Shown: positions 1 through 12,290, numbered from the stretch's first letter. The stretch is DNA of 64,000 nucleotides from Siphonodentalium dalli (GCA_032622095.1 CP136065.1:92761343-92825342), one strand, 5' to 3'. Translations and numbers: made by a program. Notes: generated by a model not told the origin, from the letters alone.

Positions 1-146
1 TCTCTGAAATTTGTTATAGACCAGACAGACATGCGCAAATATAGGTATAGATATTATCCCTCCTTCTAAATTACCTAGACAATATGTGGAGTTTCAATTG
101 AATTAAATCCGTCTAACTGGTCGCGGCTATTTTATGTACCACTTAC

Positions 147-225
147 ATGTATTAATAGGCGGCGATGCAGATCCAGTTACAATCAGGACGAAGACGGCAA
201 TCGGTGTGTACAATAAGTTATCCAT
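147..225 (-). CDS. Signal-peptide exon of a paralogous receptor gene (partial gene)
   Basis: ATG at 225 opens 26 codons beginning MDNLLYTPIAVFVL, a typical hydrophobic secretion signal ending near SASPP, then a phase-1 donor (T|gtaagt) at 147/146. It differs from the exon at 36373-36451 by three substitutions (I to L, G to A and one silent), which suggests coding constraint. The gene continues to the left of the window. A downstream acceptor (TTTCAG) equivalent to the one at 36232 is visible at positions 4-6, so only about 3 nt of that next candidate exon are present. By analogy with the copy at 36 kb this is probably the start of a secreted or membrane lectin/EGF receptor, but no domain exon of this copy is in view. 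Confidence 0.65.
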
Positions 226-974
226 TTAGTCGCTTGACAGAATCTGGTATGCAAAAACTTTAAAATAAAAACTTACAAAATGGTAGTATATATGCAATGC
301 ACGAAATACCATCGCGGTTTCAACCAGGACGTAATAAACATCGGGTTTAACGCCGTTTGATTCTATACAATTGCAATTCACATTGAGCTGTTGTGTAATG
401 AATATCGTCTTGTCAATACTTGACATTGTCACAGGTTCCAGCTATTTTGTTCAAATATTTATCGACCTATTTCGATTCTGGTAACAAATTCAAAAGCGAA
501 TATTATTAGGTGTATTTTGGAGCGCGAACCAGCAATTGGCTTTAAAATGTTCTACCCTACAGTGCGGTCCGCAAAATAATATACGCGATCAAGTGTGGGT
601 ATCCAACAGCTTTCGGTGTCAAAGCCGCAGATTAATGCTGCAATGAGATGTCACAAAACTGGAGTTGGGATGTCAAAGTTGCGGCTTGTAAGTTTCGCAT
701 TATAAATGTTTCTTACGGCGAACTAGTACTGATAGCAACTGTATACCTGTACTTGGATAACGTCTGGTTTTGCAACCCAACGCGCGGCGTTGAATCTGAT
801 GTTTACTCGATATTATACAACGGATTTATGTGCGTCATGCATTCCATTTCAACTAATATAATATGTAATATGTATTGAGTTATACTCAATTAAAAGCTAT
901 AAATTGTGTCAGTTCTTCACTTGTGTATCTTTGATAGTGGTGAGGTCCATAGTGGATAAAGCTCGACTAGAAAT

Positions 975-1738
975 CAGGGACGTGGCTAGAGGGTCTCCGT
1001 TGGAGGGGTGTCCACCTTGGGAAATTCCAATTGCACCCCCCCCCCCTGAATCAGAATCAGACCAAACACAAGTTTTGCATAATTCCATTTGCACCCCCTT
1101 GATCCTCAGTGCTTAGGCCTAATATCCTATATATTTATAAACCATGATTCTATATTCCCGGTAAGAGAACATTCAGACGACGGTGTGGCCCGGTGGACGA
1201 AAATTTTGAAATCTGAACAAGAAAATCGCAAAATCTTAGCATTTAACTAGCCTCAAGCCTTCCTAGAGTTGGAAATTTCAAACCTGACACCCCCACATAG
1301 GTTGGAAATTTCCAACTGACGACAATTCCAATGATAATGTTGACCAAATGTATGACAATATTGTTTTCTTAAATTAACTGCAGTTTTTGACTGGCCACGG
1401 GGGAGGGATCAGGACACAATCTTTCCAAGTGTTGGAAATATCCAACCTGTCACCCTCCCCTAAGGTAGGAAAATTTCCAACTGATGACTATTTCAGTCAA
1501 AATTTTTGACCAAAATAGGAAAATATGCAAAATTAATATTGGTCCAAAAACAATTAATTCCCCCCAATAAATTGTTTGAAAATCAGACTACAAGAACAAT
1601 TTCAACCTATTGTTGGTGTGAAATTTCCAACTAATGTTTTGGCAGGTATGAAATTTCCAACTGTTGAAAATTTTGACCAAAGTTGGGGGGGGGGGGGGGG
1701 GTGAGACACACCAAAACCCCCCTGTCGCCACGTCTCTG
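975..1738. mobile_element. Non-autonomous hAT-like element (764 bp) with empty-site proof
   Basis: The left end reads CAGGGACGTGGC and the right end is the near-perfect reverse complement (GCCACGTCTCTG). The duplicate copy at 37170-37177 has an uninterrupted site (ctagcatt). Here the insertion is flanked by ctagaaat and ttagcaat, consistent with a diverged 8-bp target duplication. CAGGG-type ends with 8-bp duplications are typical of hAT elements. The interior has repeated TTGGAAATTTCCAAC palindromes and a run of 18 G near the right end, and no open frame of note. Related fragments occur elsewhere in the window. Confidence 0.75.
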
Positions 1739-2907
1739 TTAGCAATTCCCTAAATCATTGCATTTGGTGAAGCTGGTTCCGCCAGTTTTGATTGGTGTAT
1801 ACGGAGAACACGTTGTGGAAAGAGATGTACTTCAGAATGTGAGCTACAATAGTGTTTTACAATATAAAAAACTATTAAACTTATGTTTTATTTTAACGTT
1901 GGTGAATAAATTTGCAATCAATTAATCATTTATTGAAAAAAAAACCTCATGGAAACAATAAGGCATGCAACATTCAAACAGAACATATATACATGGGTAT
2001 TTATATAAAATAAACATACATACATATTTGTACAGTATATTCCATCATGCGCACGGTACCATATTTGGTATTATAAGGTCAAAAATATATTATAGAAGAA
2101 ACCGCTAACAGATAATAATCGTTATCCACCAACATCAGTGAAAAGATAGAAAATTACACTTTCATAGTAGCTTTGACGACTATGACGTAACTGAATTTCT
2201 TTTGACGTCTATGACATAACTGAATTTCTTTTGACGTTTATGAGACTATGACTTAAATGAATTTCTTGAATAACTATCATCGAATTGTAAAATGTTAACC
2301 ATCTATAGTAGCATTACTAAAATTCTCAGGTATGAATTTCTTGCGGTGTGGGATTAATGCCTCACATTTAATCACTACGTGACATTCGTCACCAATGCCT
2401 TTATGACAAAGCGTACACACCCTGGTATCCTTGATTGCTTTTTCCATCTGCCGTTTTCGAAGAGTAATCTATGGTTTGATGTGTTCTTATCTTTACAATA
2501 TATTCGGCTAGATGGAAAGGAATTCCAAAAACGTAACGGCTCAATTTTGGAAACGGCTTAATTGATGCATGAAAAGTGCCCCTGGTTGATGTCAGTGAGC
2601 TATTTCAATCTTGGATACAATTATCTATTAGCGTCGGTTTCGTTGATATTTTATTAAAATTTTGACAATGGTTGCTGGTATAACCATTTAAAAATAAAGC
2701 CCACTTCTTGCAATGTGGCTCAAATGAATTTCAACCATCATATTTCATCAGAATAAGATGGCCAGTGGGTCATCATTCATAAGGCCTGATATGTTGCATA
2801 TTTCTTAGCTAATTTGTATCCACCATACCAAACGTGCCAATATTACAGGGCTCTACATTTGATTTCACTGTCGATTGGGTGTCTCCATAATTCGCCATAC
2901 ACCATAC
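1739..2907. other. Non-coding part of the left duplication
   Basis: This AT-rich DNA matches 37180-38156. It contains short direct repeats of a TGACGTCTATGACGTAACTG type around 2170-2240. I see no exon with convincing splice sites or domain content. Confidence 0.6.
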
Positions 2908-3779
2908 ATTAGTGGAGAACTAGCTAAAGCAGGTAATTTGTTATTATAAAGAGTGTCAATCAATGGTTTAGTGGAGAACTAGCTAAAGCAGGTAATTTGT
3001 TATTATGAAGAGTGTCAACCAATGGTTTAGTGGAGAACTAGCTAAAGCAGGTAATTTGTTATTATGAAGAGTGTCAACCAATGGTTTAGTGGAGAACTAA
3101 CTAAAGCAGGTAATTTGTTATTATGAAGAGTGTCAACCAATGGTTTAGTGGAGAACTAGCTAAAGCAGGTAATTTGTTATTATGAAGAGTGTCAACCAAT
3201 GGTTTAGTGGAGAACTAACTAAAGCAGGTAATTTGTTATTATGAAGAGTGTCAACCAATGGTTTAGTGGAGAACTAGCTAAAGCAGGTAATTTGTTATTA
3301 TGAAGAGTGTCAACCAATGGTTTAGTGGAGAACTAGCTAAAGCAGGTAATTTGTTATTATGAAGAGTGTCAACCAATGGTTTAGTGGAGAACTAGCTAAA
3401 GCAGGTAATTTATTATTATACATAGTGTCAACCAATGGTTTAGTGGAGAACTAGCTAAAGCAGGTAATTTGTTATTATAAAGAGTGTCAATCAATGGTTT
3501 AGTGGAGAACTAGCTAAAGCAGGTAATTTGTTATTATGAAGAGTGTCAACCAATGGTTTAGTGGAGAACTAGCTAAAGCAGGTAATTTGTTATTATGAAG
3601 AGTGTCAACCAATGGTTTAGTGGAGAACTAACTAAAGCAGCTAATTTGTTATTATGAAGAGTGTCAACCAATGGTTTAGTGGAGAACTAGCTAAAGCAGG
3701 TAATTTGTTATTATGAAGAGTGTCAACCAATGGTTTAGTGGAGAACTAACTAAAGCAGGTAATTTGTTATTATGAAGAT
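2908..3779. repeat. 59-bp tandem satellite, about 14.8 units
   Basis: A 59-bp unit (AGTGGAGAACTAGCTAAAG...) is repeated from about 2911 to 3779 with very few differences. Diagnostic variants are AACTAAC versus AACTAGC and TATAAAGAGTGTCAATCAA versus TATGAAGAGTGTCAACCAA. Units 10-15 show the same variant order as units 1-6, so part of the array was copied as a block of nine units (531 bp). The array sits exactly where the segmental duplication stops matching. Confidence 0.95.
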
Positions 3780-4237
3780 ACGGCCAATCTTAAATTATAC
3801 CTTGTGTGATATTTGTTGCAATATCGGTATATCATTAGATTTATTGACGAATTGCAATGATCTTACAAATGTCCGATGATATCAAGCCAATGTATTTCAT
3901 AGTTTGTCCGGTTAGTTGGCTAGCGGCTAGTACTAATTTTGCAATGCCAGTGGACGTTATTTATAATTTCCTTTTCCGGTTAATCGAAGTTAAACAAGTT
4001 GACTTCTAAAATTTCGCCAAAATGTCTTTGCTAATGACGTATTTATAGAAATGAATCATGAAGAAATGCTGTTAGATGTAACTAATAACATAGTTGTGCT
4101 CCCCTGCCATCGTCAAAATATTGCCGTAAATTGTAAAATCTGAGACCGATTTCCAAAATTCAAGGTAAATAAAAATGTGACAAAATCAGACTCAGAAATT
4201 GTGTGAGAATTGGCACAAATGTTCGATATAATATAAT
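3780..4237. other. Unassigned AT-rich sequence
   Basis: No exon, repeat unit or terminal-repeat structure was recognised in this stretch. Confidence 0.4.
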
Positions 4238-4378
4238 AAATAATGAATGTCTTGTCGTTGACTATGCCAAAATAGTGGTCCTCGGTGAGGAATAGTCCAC
4301 TCGCCTGCGGCTCGAGGACTATTCCTCCTCGAGGACCACTATTTCGGCATAGTCAACTCCAAGCCATTCATTATCTAT
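4238..4378. repeat. Hairpin (foldback) element
   Basis: Two arms of about 60 bp are inverted copies of each other (arms include ATAGTGGTCCTCG and CGAGGACCACTAT) and extend outward to ATAATGAATG / CATTCATTAT. The loop is about 17 bp. This looks like a small foldback MITE. Confidence 0.85.
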
Positions 4379-6732
4379 ATCTCTTATATATTTTGAAGAC
4401 CTCTGTTTGTCTGTCTGTCTGTCCTTTATAGAATCGAAAACGGTTTGACCGATCGAGACCAAACTTCCTATCCAAAGGTAAAATCACACGGGAATCGTCG
4501 ACGTCGCATTTTGGAGAAGCCCAGAGCACACATTCTCCACACTCAGTCACAAAAAAAACGGCACTGCGGTGGTTAATCAAGTGATAATTTAATGAGCGTT
4601 TGTTTTTGACGCATCGCTATAAAGAGCGTTTGTTTACCATTCAACGTTATTAGCATCTGCAGAGAGATATACGGGAACTCGGAAACGGGTGGAGCTATCG
4701 ACTTGAAATTTGCTATGTGAATGTATCTTGCACCGGATACGAATTTTATCGGGTCGCCGAGCACGTGCGACGCAAGCTTCGCGCATGCGCAGACCAGATC
4801 TCGGAAACGGGTGGAGCTATCGACTTGAAATTTGGTTATCAGATCTCGGAAACGGGTGGAGCTATCGACTTGAAATTTGGTTTTTGAATAGCCGGACAAC
4901 GTCGGGCTCATCGGCTAGTCTCATATATATATTTGAAGACCTCTGTTTGTCTGTCTGTCTGTCTGTATGTCATTTATACAAATCTACGATTCTCGACCGA
5001 TCGGAACGAAATGTCGCCGAGCCCGTGCGACGCCAGCTACGCTCATGCGCAGACGAGATCTCGGAAACGGATGGAGCTATCGACTTGAAATTTGGTTTTT
5101 GAATAGCCCACAACGTCGGGCTCATCGAATTTTATCGGGTGGCCGAGCCCGTGCGACGCCATCTTCGCGCATGCGCAGATCAGATCTCGGAAACGGGTGG
5201 AGCTATCGACTTGAAATTTGGTATGTGAATGTATCTTGCCCCGGATACGAATTTTATCGGGTCGCCGAACACGTGCGACGCCAGCTTCGCGCATGCGCAG
5301 ACCAGATCTCGGAAACGGGTAGAGCTATCGACTTGAAATTTGGTTTTTGAATAGCCCGGACAACGTCGGGCTCATCGGCTAGTCTATTATATATTTTGAA
5401 GACCTCTGTTTGTCTGTCTGTATGTCCTTTATAGAATCGAAAACGGGTTGACCGATCGAGACCAAACTTCCTATCCAAAGGTTAAATCACACGGGAATTG
5501 TCGACGTCGCATTTTTGAGAAGCCCAGAGCACCCATTCTCCACACTCAGTCACAAAAAACGGTACTGCTGTGATAATCAAGTGATAATTTAATGAGCGTT
5601 TGTTTTTGACGCATCGCTATAAAGAGCGTTTGTTTACCATTCAACGTTATTAGCATCTGCAGAGAGATATACGGGAACAATACTTTTGAGTGGTTTCCTA
5701 TGCGGGGAGATTTATTGGTTGCCATAGTACTCTTACAACATCATTGTTATAGTATGTATGACACTTAGGTCAGGGCTTAGGGGGTAGTTAGAGTGGATAT
5801 AGGCATAATGCTTCTCGGAAATCCCGGTTACAAACCAACACTCACAATTTCGTCTTTTGCAGCAGATACCAACACCTCGACCGATCGGAACGAAACTTGG
5901 TACGTGTGTGTAGTTTGACCAGGTGGTCGTCGTTGTCGTATTGGCGAGCCCGTGCGACGCACGTGCAGCGCATGCGTAGACGAGATCTCGGAAACGGGCG
6001 GAGCTATCGACTTGAAATTTGGTATGTGAATGTATCTTGCCCCGGATACGAATTTTATCGGGTCACCGAGCCCGTGCGACGCCAGCTTCGCGCATGCGCA
6101 GACCAGATCTCGGAAACGGGTGGAGCTATCGACTTGAAATTTGGTATGTGAATGTATCTTGCCCCGGATACGAATTTTATCGGGTCGCCGAGCCCGTGCG
6201 ACGCCAGCTTCGCGCATGCGCAGACCAGATGTCGGAAACGGGTAGAGTTATCGACTTGAAATTTGGTTTTTGAATAGCCCGGACAACGTCGGGCTCATCG
6301 GCTAGTCTCATATATATTTTGAAGACCTCTGTATGTTTGTCTGTCTGTCATTTATACAAATCTACGATTCACGACCGATCGTGACGAAACTTGGTACGTG
6401 TGTGTAGTTTGACCAGGCGGTCGATCATGTCGTATTGGCGAGCCCGTGCGGCGCCCGTGCAGCACATGCGCAGACGAGATCTCCGAAACGGGTGGAGCTA
6501 TCGACTTGAAATTTGCTATGCGAATGTATCTTGCCCCGGATACGAATTTTATCGGGTCGCCGAGCCCGTGCGACGTCAGCTTCGCGCATGCGCAGACCAG
6601 ATCTTGGAAACGGGTAGAGCTATCGACTTGAAATTTGGTTTTGAATAGCCCGGACAACGTCGGGCTGGGTAGAGCTATCGACTTGAAATTTGGTTTTTGA
6701 ATAGCCCGGACAACGTCGGGCTCATCGGCTGG
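4374..6732 (+). mobile_element. Array of Helitron/pearl-like non-autonomous elements
   Basis: Several related elements lie head to tail. Each starts near TATATATTTTGAAGACCTC, has a GTCT microsatellite, then copies of a roughly 122-bp core (GATCTCGGAAACGGGTGGAG...). Each ends with a GC hairpin (GCCCGGACAACGTCGGGC), a six-base spacer CATCGG and CTAG followed by T. Such ends are seen at 4915-4918, 5379-5382 and 6302-6305, with a mutated CTGG at 6729-6732. A hairpin followed by CTRR-T is the hallmark of Helitron 3' ends. A tandem core plus an ACRG-type microsatellite is typical of molluscan pearl elements. The long open frames here are by-products of the repeats and are not genes. 5700-5850 is a non-repeat interruption. 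Confidence 0.7.
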
Positions 6733-6756
6733 TAATATATATTTATATATATTTCT

Positions 6757-7165
6757 TCATATGCCAAACATAATCATCGCGTAAATAGTATATTGTCGTC
6801 AAGACGTACGATTGTGTACGTAAACAAGAACCTTCTCGTGCTGCAGAAGTTTTGCTTCTGTTTACACAGCGCAATTCTATTGGTTAACCACACACAAATT
6901 ATATAAACGCTCTTTATTATTTCCATATCAGGAAAGAACGCTCTTTATGTTCACCATATCCGGATCTAAACAAAAGCCTGCTTCTATAAAGTTTTTTTGC
7001 TTCTGTTTACATAACAAAGTAAACACATTTGACAATAACATACTGTTTATGCCATATTTCTGATTGGTATAAGAACAAATTTGTTTATATTTTACTATTC
7101 TTTCTGTTTATGGCGGATATTTGAATATTTGAACAGCATACCGACCACCATCGCCGCCCGTATCT
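6757..7165 (-). mobile_element. TTAA-type MITE, truncated (AGATACGGGCGGCG family)
   Basis: This is an inverted copy of the elements at 12704-13223 and 62543-62901. The right end reads CGCCGCCCGTATCT and abuts TTAA at 7166-7169. The opposite terminus is missing because the copy starts within the element next to the Helitron-like array. Confidence 0.7.
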
Positions 7166-8590
7166 TTAAAGTACTGGTTTAGTTATGAAAAGTAATGACG
7201 TTTGTAATAGTTTCTAGCTGTCAGCTAGAAAGTAGTCACTAAGTATTAATATAGTAATAACGTGAAAAAGTGCAATTCTAGTACGTTGAACGCTGGGTAT
7301 TACAACTGCACCGAGGAACACTTAGACATTTAATATATTTCGCATGTGAACCGATGTCGTGATCATCACACCACTCTATTGGCACTTCTGTCCTAGCTAA
7401 CTCTGGAATCCATGCAATTTAGTGCATCGTCAGTTATAATCTGATGGAATAATGTACCGTGGATATGGACGGGCGCGCAGCATTCTGTTACGCTAGTTAC
7501 ATAAACATGACTAGTGGTGGCATATAGCTACAACGACCATCAGCCAATAATACATGTAGTTTGACTTAAATATTATTTAACCCCAGTTCATTGTAATTTG
7601 TATTCTCGGTGAGCTGGGGGCGATGCCTCTCGGTCAGCATGAGGCTCAAATCCTTGACCACACCACACTATTACAATGCGACCATTTGCCCAAACGTCTA
7701 TGTATATATGGACTCCGTCCAAGTCTGAATTTAAAATTTACCTAATAAGCACACGATTGCATAGCGAGGTATACTTATTAAAGTTTCACGATTAGATAGC
7801 GATTGATGTCAAATCGGGATCACGCGTACAAAACGATGTTAGGAATATATTAAAAAAATTATACTGATTTAATCAGAAGGGCGATAACCCGCTATGCAAC
7901 GTACGTTTCACTAAACAACAGAGATAAAAACACTTTAAACAACACGAATTTAACAAAACTGTTTTAATTTGTTTTAATATTTATGAATATCTGTTACCAA
8001 GTCCAAATAATCATTCAAAAAGGAAGTATATTTAGTTGGCCCCGGTTATCTCCTTCCGATTAAATCAGGATGCTCATTTTTATATGTAATCCTAACATCA
8101 CGTGACACTCAGATTGAATAGCAATCGCTAATTAACCGTGAACCCAGATTAGACATTTTTATTTAGTATTAGCGAACTGCATCCCTTGAATATAACAAAA
8201 TTCGCAAGTCGGGGAAAATCCATTAGCACCCCCTTGGGTGGACATTTCCAATTTGTACCAAAGCTTTCAGAAACTGTTCAACAATGTCCAACCTTACTCC
8301 CCGTTATGGTTGAACATTTTGCAACCGATTGCCATTTCATTCAGAACTAAAATAGGAAAATAATCTACATTTGGACTAAAGATAACAAGCTTCACTTTAA
8401 ACACTTGTAAGAAATATCAAACTATCTTGAATAACGACATGAACGGATCCTTGCACTCTTGGCAAAATGATCCATGTAAGGAGTGGGCGTTGGGGAATTC
8501 CGCATTTTATTCAATATTGCTTATCTGTCCGTTCAGAAACCCCGGTGATTTCACAGTGTACATATACATATGATCCTTTCAGAATACGGA
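7166..8590. other. No recognisable gene
   Basis: About 1.4 kb without a supported exon. 8215-8490 has short TTCCAA-rich pieces resembling the hAT-like family at 975-1738, but no termini. Confidence 0.4.
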
Positions 8591-8699
8591 AGCATCGATG
8601 GATTCTCAATTGACGGACATTATACCAAAAAGAACAAGGGGTACGCATCTAAGATGCTTTTGTCGAGTTTGTTGGCAGTCGAACCAAAGTTCTGCCAAT

Positions 8700-9655
8700 A
8701 AGGTGCACAACTCCGGGGGAAAAAGTTGGACGGTGGTATATTATTACAATAGACCTATATACCAAATATCAATTGAATCCGTTAATATTTCATTGAGTTA
8801 TCGCACTAACGGTGATAAAATTGTGATTAAAATAGACAAACTAAGACCCATAACTCCGGAAAAAAAATTCGGACAAACCAGGTTTTCGAACTCGTCCGAG
8901 ATATTGTTGCAGGAGACTCATACACCAAATATTGTTGAAATCGGTTAATATTTCATCGAGTTATCGCGCTATATATAACGGTGATAACATTTCTAAAAAT
9001 AGACAAACTAAGACCCATAACTCCGCGAAATTTTTTCGGACAAACCTGATTTTCGAACTCGTCCGAGATATTGTTGCAGGAGACTCATACACCAAATATT
9101 GTTGAAATCGGTTAATATTTCATCGAGTTATCGCGCTAACGGTGATAACATTGCTAAAAATAGACAAACTAAGAACCATAACTCAGCGAAAAAAAATCGG
9201 ACAAACTTGGTTTTCGAACTCGTCCGAGATATTATTGCAGGAGACTCATATACAAAATATTGTTGAAATCGGTTAATATCTCATCGAGTTATCGCGCTAA
9301 CGGTGATAAACTTGCTAAAAATAGACAAACTAAGACCCATAACTCCGCCAAAAAAATTCGGACAAACCTGGTTTTCGAACTCGTCCGAGATATTGTTGCA
9401 GAAGACTCATATACCAAATATTGTTGAAATCGGTTAATATTTCATTGAGTTATCGCGCTAACGGTAATAAATGTGCTAAAAATAGACAAACTAAGACCAA
9501 TAACTCCGGAAAAAAAATTCGGACAAACCTGGTTTTCGAACTCGTCCGAGATATTGTTGCAAGAGTCTCATTTTCCAAATATTGTTGAAATTGGTTAATA
9601 TTTGCGTGAGTTATCGCGCTATCGGTGAAAAACTTAACTAAAAACCATCTAAGAT
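8700..9655. repeat. Tandem array, about 161-bp unit, five to six copies
   Basis: The phrase TTTCGAACTCGTCCGAGATA recurs at 8884, 9051, 9212, 9373 and 9534, giving spacings of 167, 161, 161 and 161 bp. Units contain phrases such as TGAAATCGGTTAATATTTCA that are common in molluscan repeat elements. The unit size resembles the core repeats of pearl elements. The open frames across it are incidental. Confidence 0.9.
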
Positions 9656-11600
9656 GGATAACTCTTGTAAAAAAAAAGTTTTGATACTGGTACGAACGTC
9701 CGATCGCCTCAAAATGCGGCATGAGGATACGCCGGAAATGTATTGGCGTTGCAAAATAACGCATGAGTTTTGCTTGTTTATATCCATTGGAAACATGTGT
9801 ATAATACAAAAGGTATGTATATCTAGCCGCTGTAACTCTATTTGCCGCAATCACAATGTTGACCTTTTATATTCGAGAGTTTTCAAGATCATATGTTCGC
9901 TCAAATTTTATGGGCACTTAATTAAGCTTTTCACACTTAATCACTAGTGTGGTGAGCTTACGGTGGCTATTAGATAACGCGTCTACAGAAATAGTTTAAC
10001 AGCGCTTGTCCTTGTGCTATATTACACAGGTGAGCATACATACGTTTGGCCTTTAAATGTGAAAATTATGACAAATGTCACGCAAAATGAAAAACAGTGT
10101 GATACTCGTGAGTGAATTTCCAACAGCATGACACACATAGAACTTTCAGTGCAATATGAATTGACAACAAAACAGTTGTTTTAATATTGACAATAGATCG
10201 CGTCTTGACAACGAGCGTAAAATGCGTCACCGCGCAGCCAGAAGTCGCGTGATCGAGTTAACCACTCACATGTGTTTACTATAGAAACCGTTGACAGGAA
10301 GTTGTTCTGTCGCTGTTCCGATTGGACGCACAGAACGTACCCAGAGATTTGATCACAGAAAAAGGATATTTCACTTAATGCCATGTAATGTCGATAAATA
10401 TGTGCATTTCGTACATATTTATTGATATTGTGTGGTGAATTGAATTACAATGGAGAAAGACGTACCCTGCATGTTTCGTTGGATATTCGGGAATTTGAGC
10501 ATGAAAACAGATTGTCAAACTTACCGGCTTAATTTCCAAATCAACAGACAACGTTTATCTCTTAAATATCTATCGAATGCGAACTGCAAGTCACCAACTG
10601 TGAAATCGAAGCACGTGATATTTTGCCAAATTTTCAAACTTGGCGTTAGTCGTTTGAATATGAAATTGTAGTTCGCATCCTGCTGTTGATATGTATTTAG
10701 TGTCACTCTACCAAACTTAGTAGTTTATTTGAAAACGAGACTCCACAAATTCGGGTGATATTTTCGAAAATGAAGTGAGTATGGATATGTGACTCACTTA
10801 GATATTTATATGACGCTCTGATTTGGTAAAATACGACGCACCATTTTTGAGCGCGGAATATTTTGGAAATTTAGTTTACTGCAGATATGCGTCCGATTTG
10901 AGTTGAGTGATATAGACATGTCCATAATGAGGCAACACGGGATTTTATCGGTAACGTTCCGTATGTGAACGTGTTTTTTGCGGCAAAGATGAGGTCTTTT
11001 ATAACGCGATTTACATTGAACGATGTGACATTTTCGTAACAACGTATATGTACCTTTTCATCGAACGGTTAGTGTTTGAATTTATGGAATCGATGTTTGA
11101 GTTCACGAAATGTCATAGTTATACGTTCATATTACCAATTCATAAATAATATATTAAAATATATGTTTGATAAATGTTGCGGTCTGTTTTCATTATCTAT
11201 TATGTTATCATTAACGACAAACTCCTGTGACCAACGTGTGTGTTTATAGTTCAAAAGATGACAATACAAAGATATTTTTAATAATAGTATACATGTACAT
11301 GGCATTTGCGGTTACTTATAGATGTTTCTGATGCACATTGGTTATGTTTCCACTCATGTGTGCAATTGGAGGAGGTTCTGCTACAGAAAGGGTCATGTTA
11401 CTACGTTTTCAACTTTTCGGTGAACAAAGACAAGGGCCAGTCTATCGCGCGAAATCCACCAACAACCGTCTAAATTTCTAGTTCATGGAAGTAAAAGTAC
11501 ATTTTAATTAACGATTTTCGTCTCAAAGTTGATATAACTGCTTAGTGAATGAAAATTGATATCTAGCTGTCGTCTGTCATTGTTTTACCACTCTCGTGTC
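9656..11600. other. No convincing gene; downstream of the receptor gene
   Basis: Only short open frames occur here, for example 10450-10671 on + and 10806-11042 on -. None has recognisable domains, a signal peptide or splice structure. I do not annotate them as genes. Confidence 0.4.
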
Positions 11601-11602
11601 TG

Positions 11603-11608
11603 TTTATT
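11603..11608 (-). terminator. Polyadenylation signal of the FTP-EGF receptor gene
   Basis: A canonical AATAAA on the minus strand lies about 100 nt downstream of the TGA stop at 11706. This is a sensible position for the 3' end of the receptor transcript. Confidence 0.6.
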
Positions 11609-11705
11609 ATGTCTCTTGTTGAATAGACTGGTTACAGGCCGAAAGCTACAAACATCTGAAAACGTAGTAACCTGACCCATCCAGCAGTAGTGCTGTCCAG
11701 GCAGA

Positions 11706-11863
11706 TCATACAGGATTCTCATATGTCGGCTCAGCATCCGACCTCCCGTGCACCAAGGTTCCATCGAATATAGCGTTGTTGACAACCGGTGCCTGTGTCG
11801 ATGTAACCTCAGATTCTGGGTTTATTGTGGAATACGTTTGATCATCTGGTGGCGGGAGACCTC
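11706..11863 (-). CDS. Receptor cytoplasmic-tail exon with stop
   Basis: The acceptor TTATATTACAG|GA at 11864 opens a phase-1 exon that reads GLPPPDDQTYSTINPESEV and ends AEPTYENPV followed by TGA at 11706. The tail is polar, with no further domain. YSTI fits a tyrosine-based sorting signal (YxxI), and YEN fits a Grb2-type SH2 docking motif (pYxN). Both functions are inferred from motif only. It follows the 50-nt exon at 13563-13612, whose donor phase matches. Confidence 0.7.
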
Positions 11864-11896
11864 CTGTAATATAATGAACAATGGAACTAGATATGA

Positions 11897-12290
11897 ATGA
11901 CGCTGCTATCCGATGATTCGTTATTCCATCTTTTACTTCAGTGCAACACATATAATAATTTCCGGACGGACTTTTTTCGTAGTGATGCCAATTTCCTAAT
12001 CAACGGTGTGAATTCTCTGACTTATATGGCCAAACATTTATTTGATAACTTTCCGCGACAAACTGCTAAATTCCTGTTCCGTGCATTTAGCGAAAGACAG
12101 ACATTAATAAGACGCCGCGCAATTAATTAATAATTATATTTATTTTGAAATAGAGTGACTTATAGGCCCTATGGGTCGGGTGTTAACGTTAAAATTGTTG
12201 CCGATTATTGTTGTGTGTATACTCATTTATATATATAACACAATGTCACTATAATAAACAAATATTCAATTCAATTCAATTAAATATTCC
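11897..12290 (+). pseudogene. LINE 3' remnant (reverse-transcriptase ORF C-terminus and tail)
   Basis: The frame from 11897 reads LFHLLLQCNTYNNFRTDFF, the zinc-binding-like C-terminal tail (H-x3-C spacing) of CR1/L2/jockey-type reverse transcriptases. It stops at about 12130. A short 3' untranslated region follows, ending in repeated ATTCA near 12265-12290. Only the end of the element is present. It sits in the last intron of the receptor gene, in antisense orientation. Confidence 0.6.

Larger units (their letters stand above)
1..2903. repeat. Segmental duplication, left copy (pairs with 36229-38156)
   Basis: From base 1 to about 2903 this segment aligns collinearly with 36229-38156 in the same orientation. 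The shared part includes a signal-peptide exon, its upstream region and long stretches of non-coding DNA. The left copy is longer, mainly because of a 764-bp insertion at 975-1738 and about 130 bp near 2000-2150 that is absent from the right copy. The similarity stops just before the 59-bp satellite that begins at 2908. The right copy has no satellite there. The duplication probably carried the 5' end of a receptor gene. The true left end lies outside the window. Confidence 0.9.

Noticed and set aside
2908-3779. CRISPR-like regular array
   Set aside because: Units are directly adjacent 59-bp satellite copies with no unique spacers, in a eukaryotic context.
4710-6657. Many 60-130 residue open frames on both strands (LGNGWSYRLEIW-type repeats)
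   Set aside because: They arise from the 122-bp core repeats of the Helitron/pearl-like array, which happen to lack stops. No start context, splice sites or protein family.
8598-8948. 116-residue + open frame
   Set aside because: Lies in the 161-bp tandem array and its edge, with no domain or codon pattern.
9450-9854. 134-residue - open frame
   Set aside because: Overlaps the tandem array; composition and lack of motifs argue against a gene.
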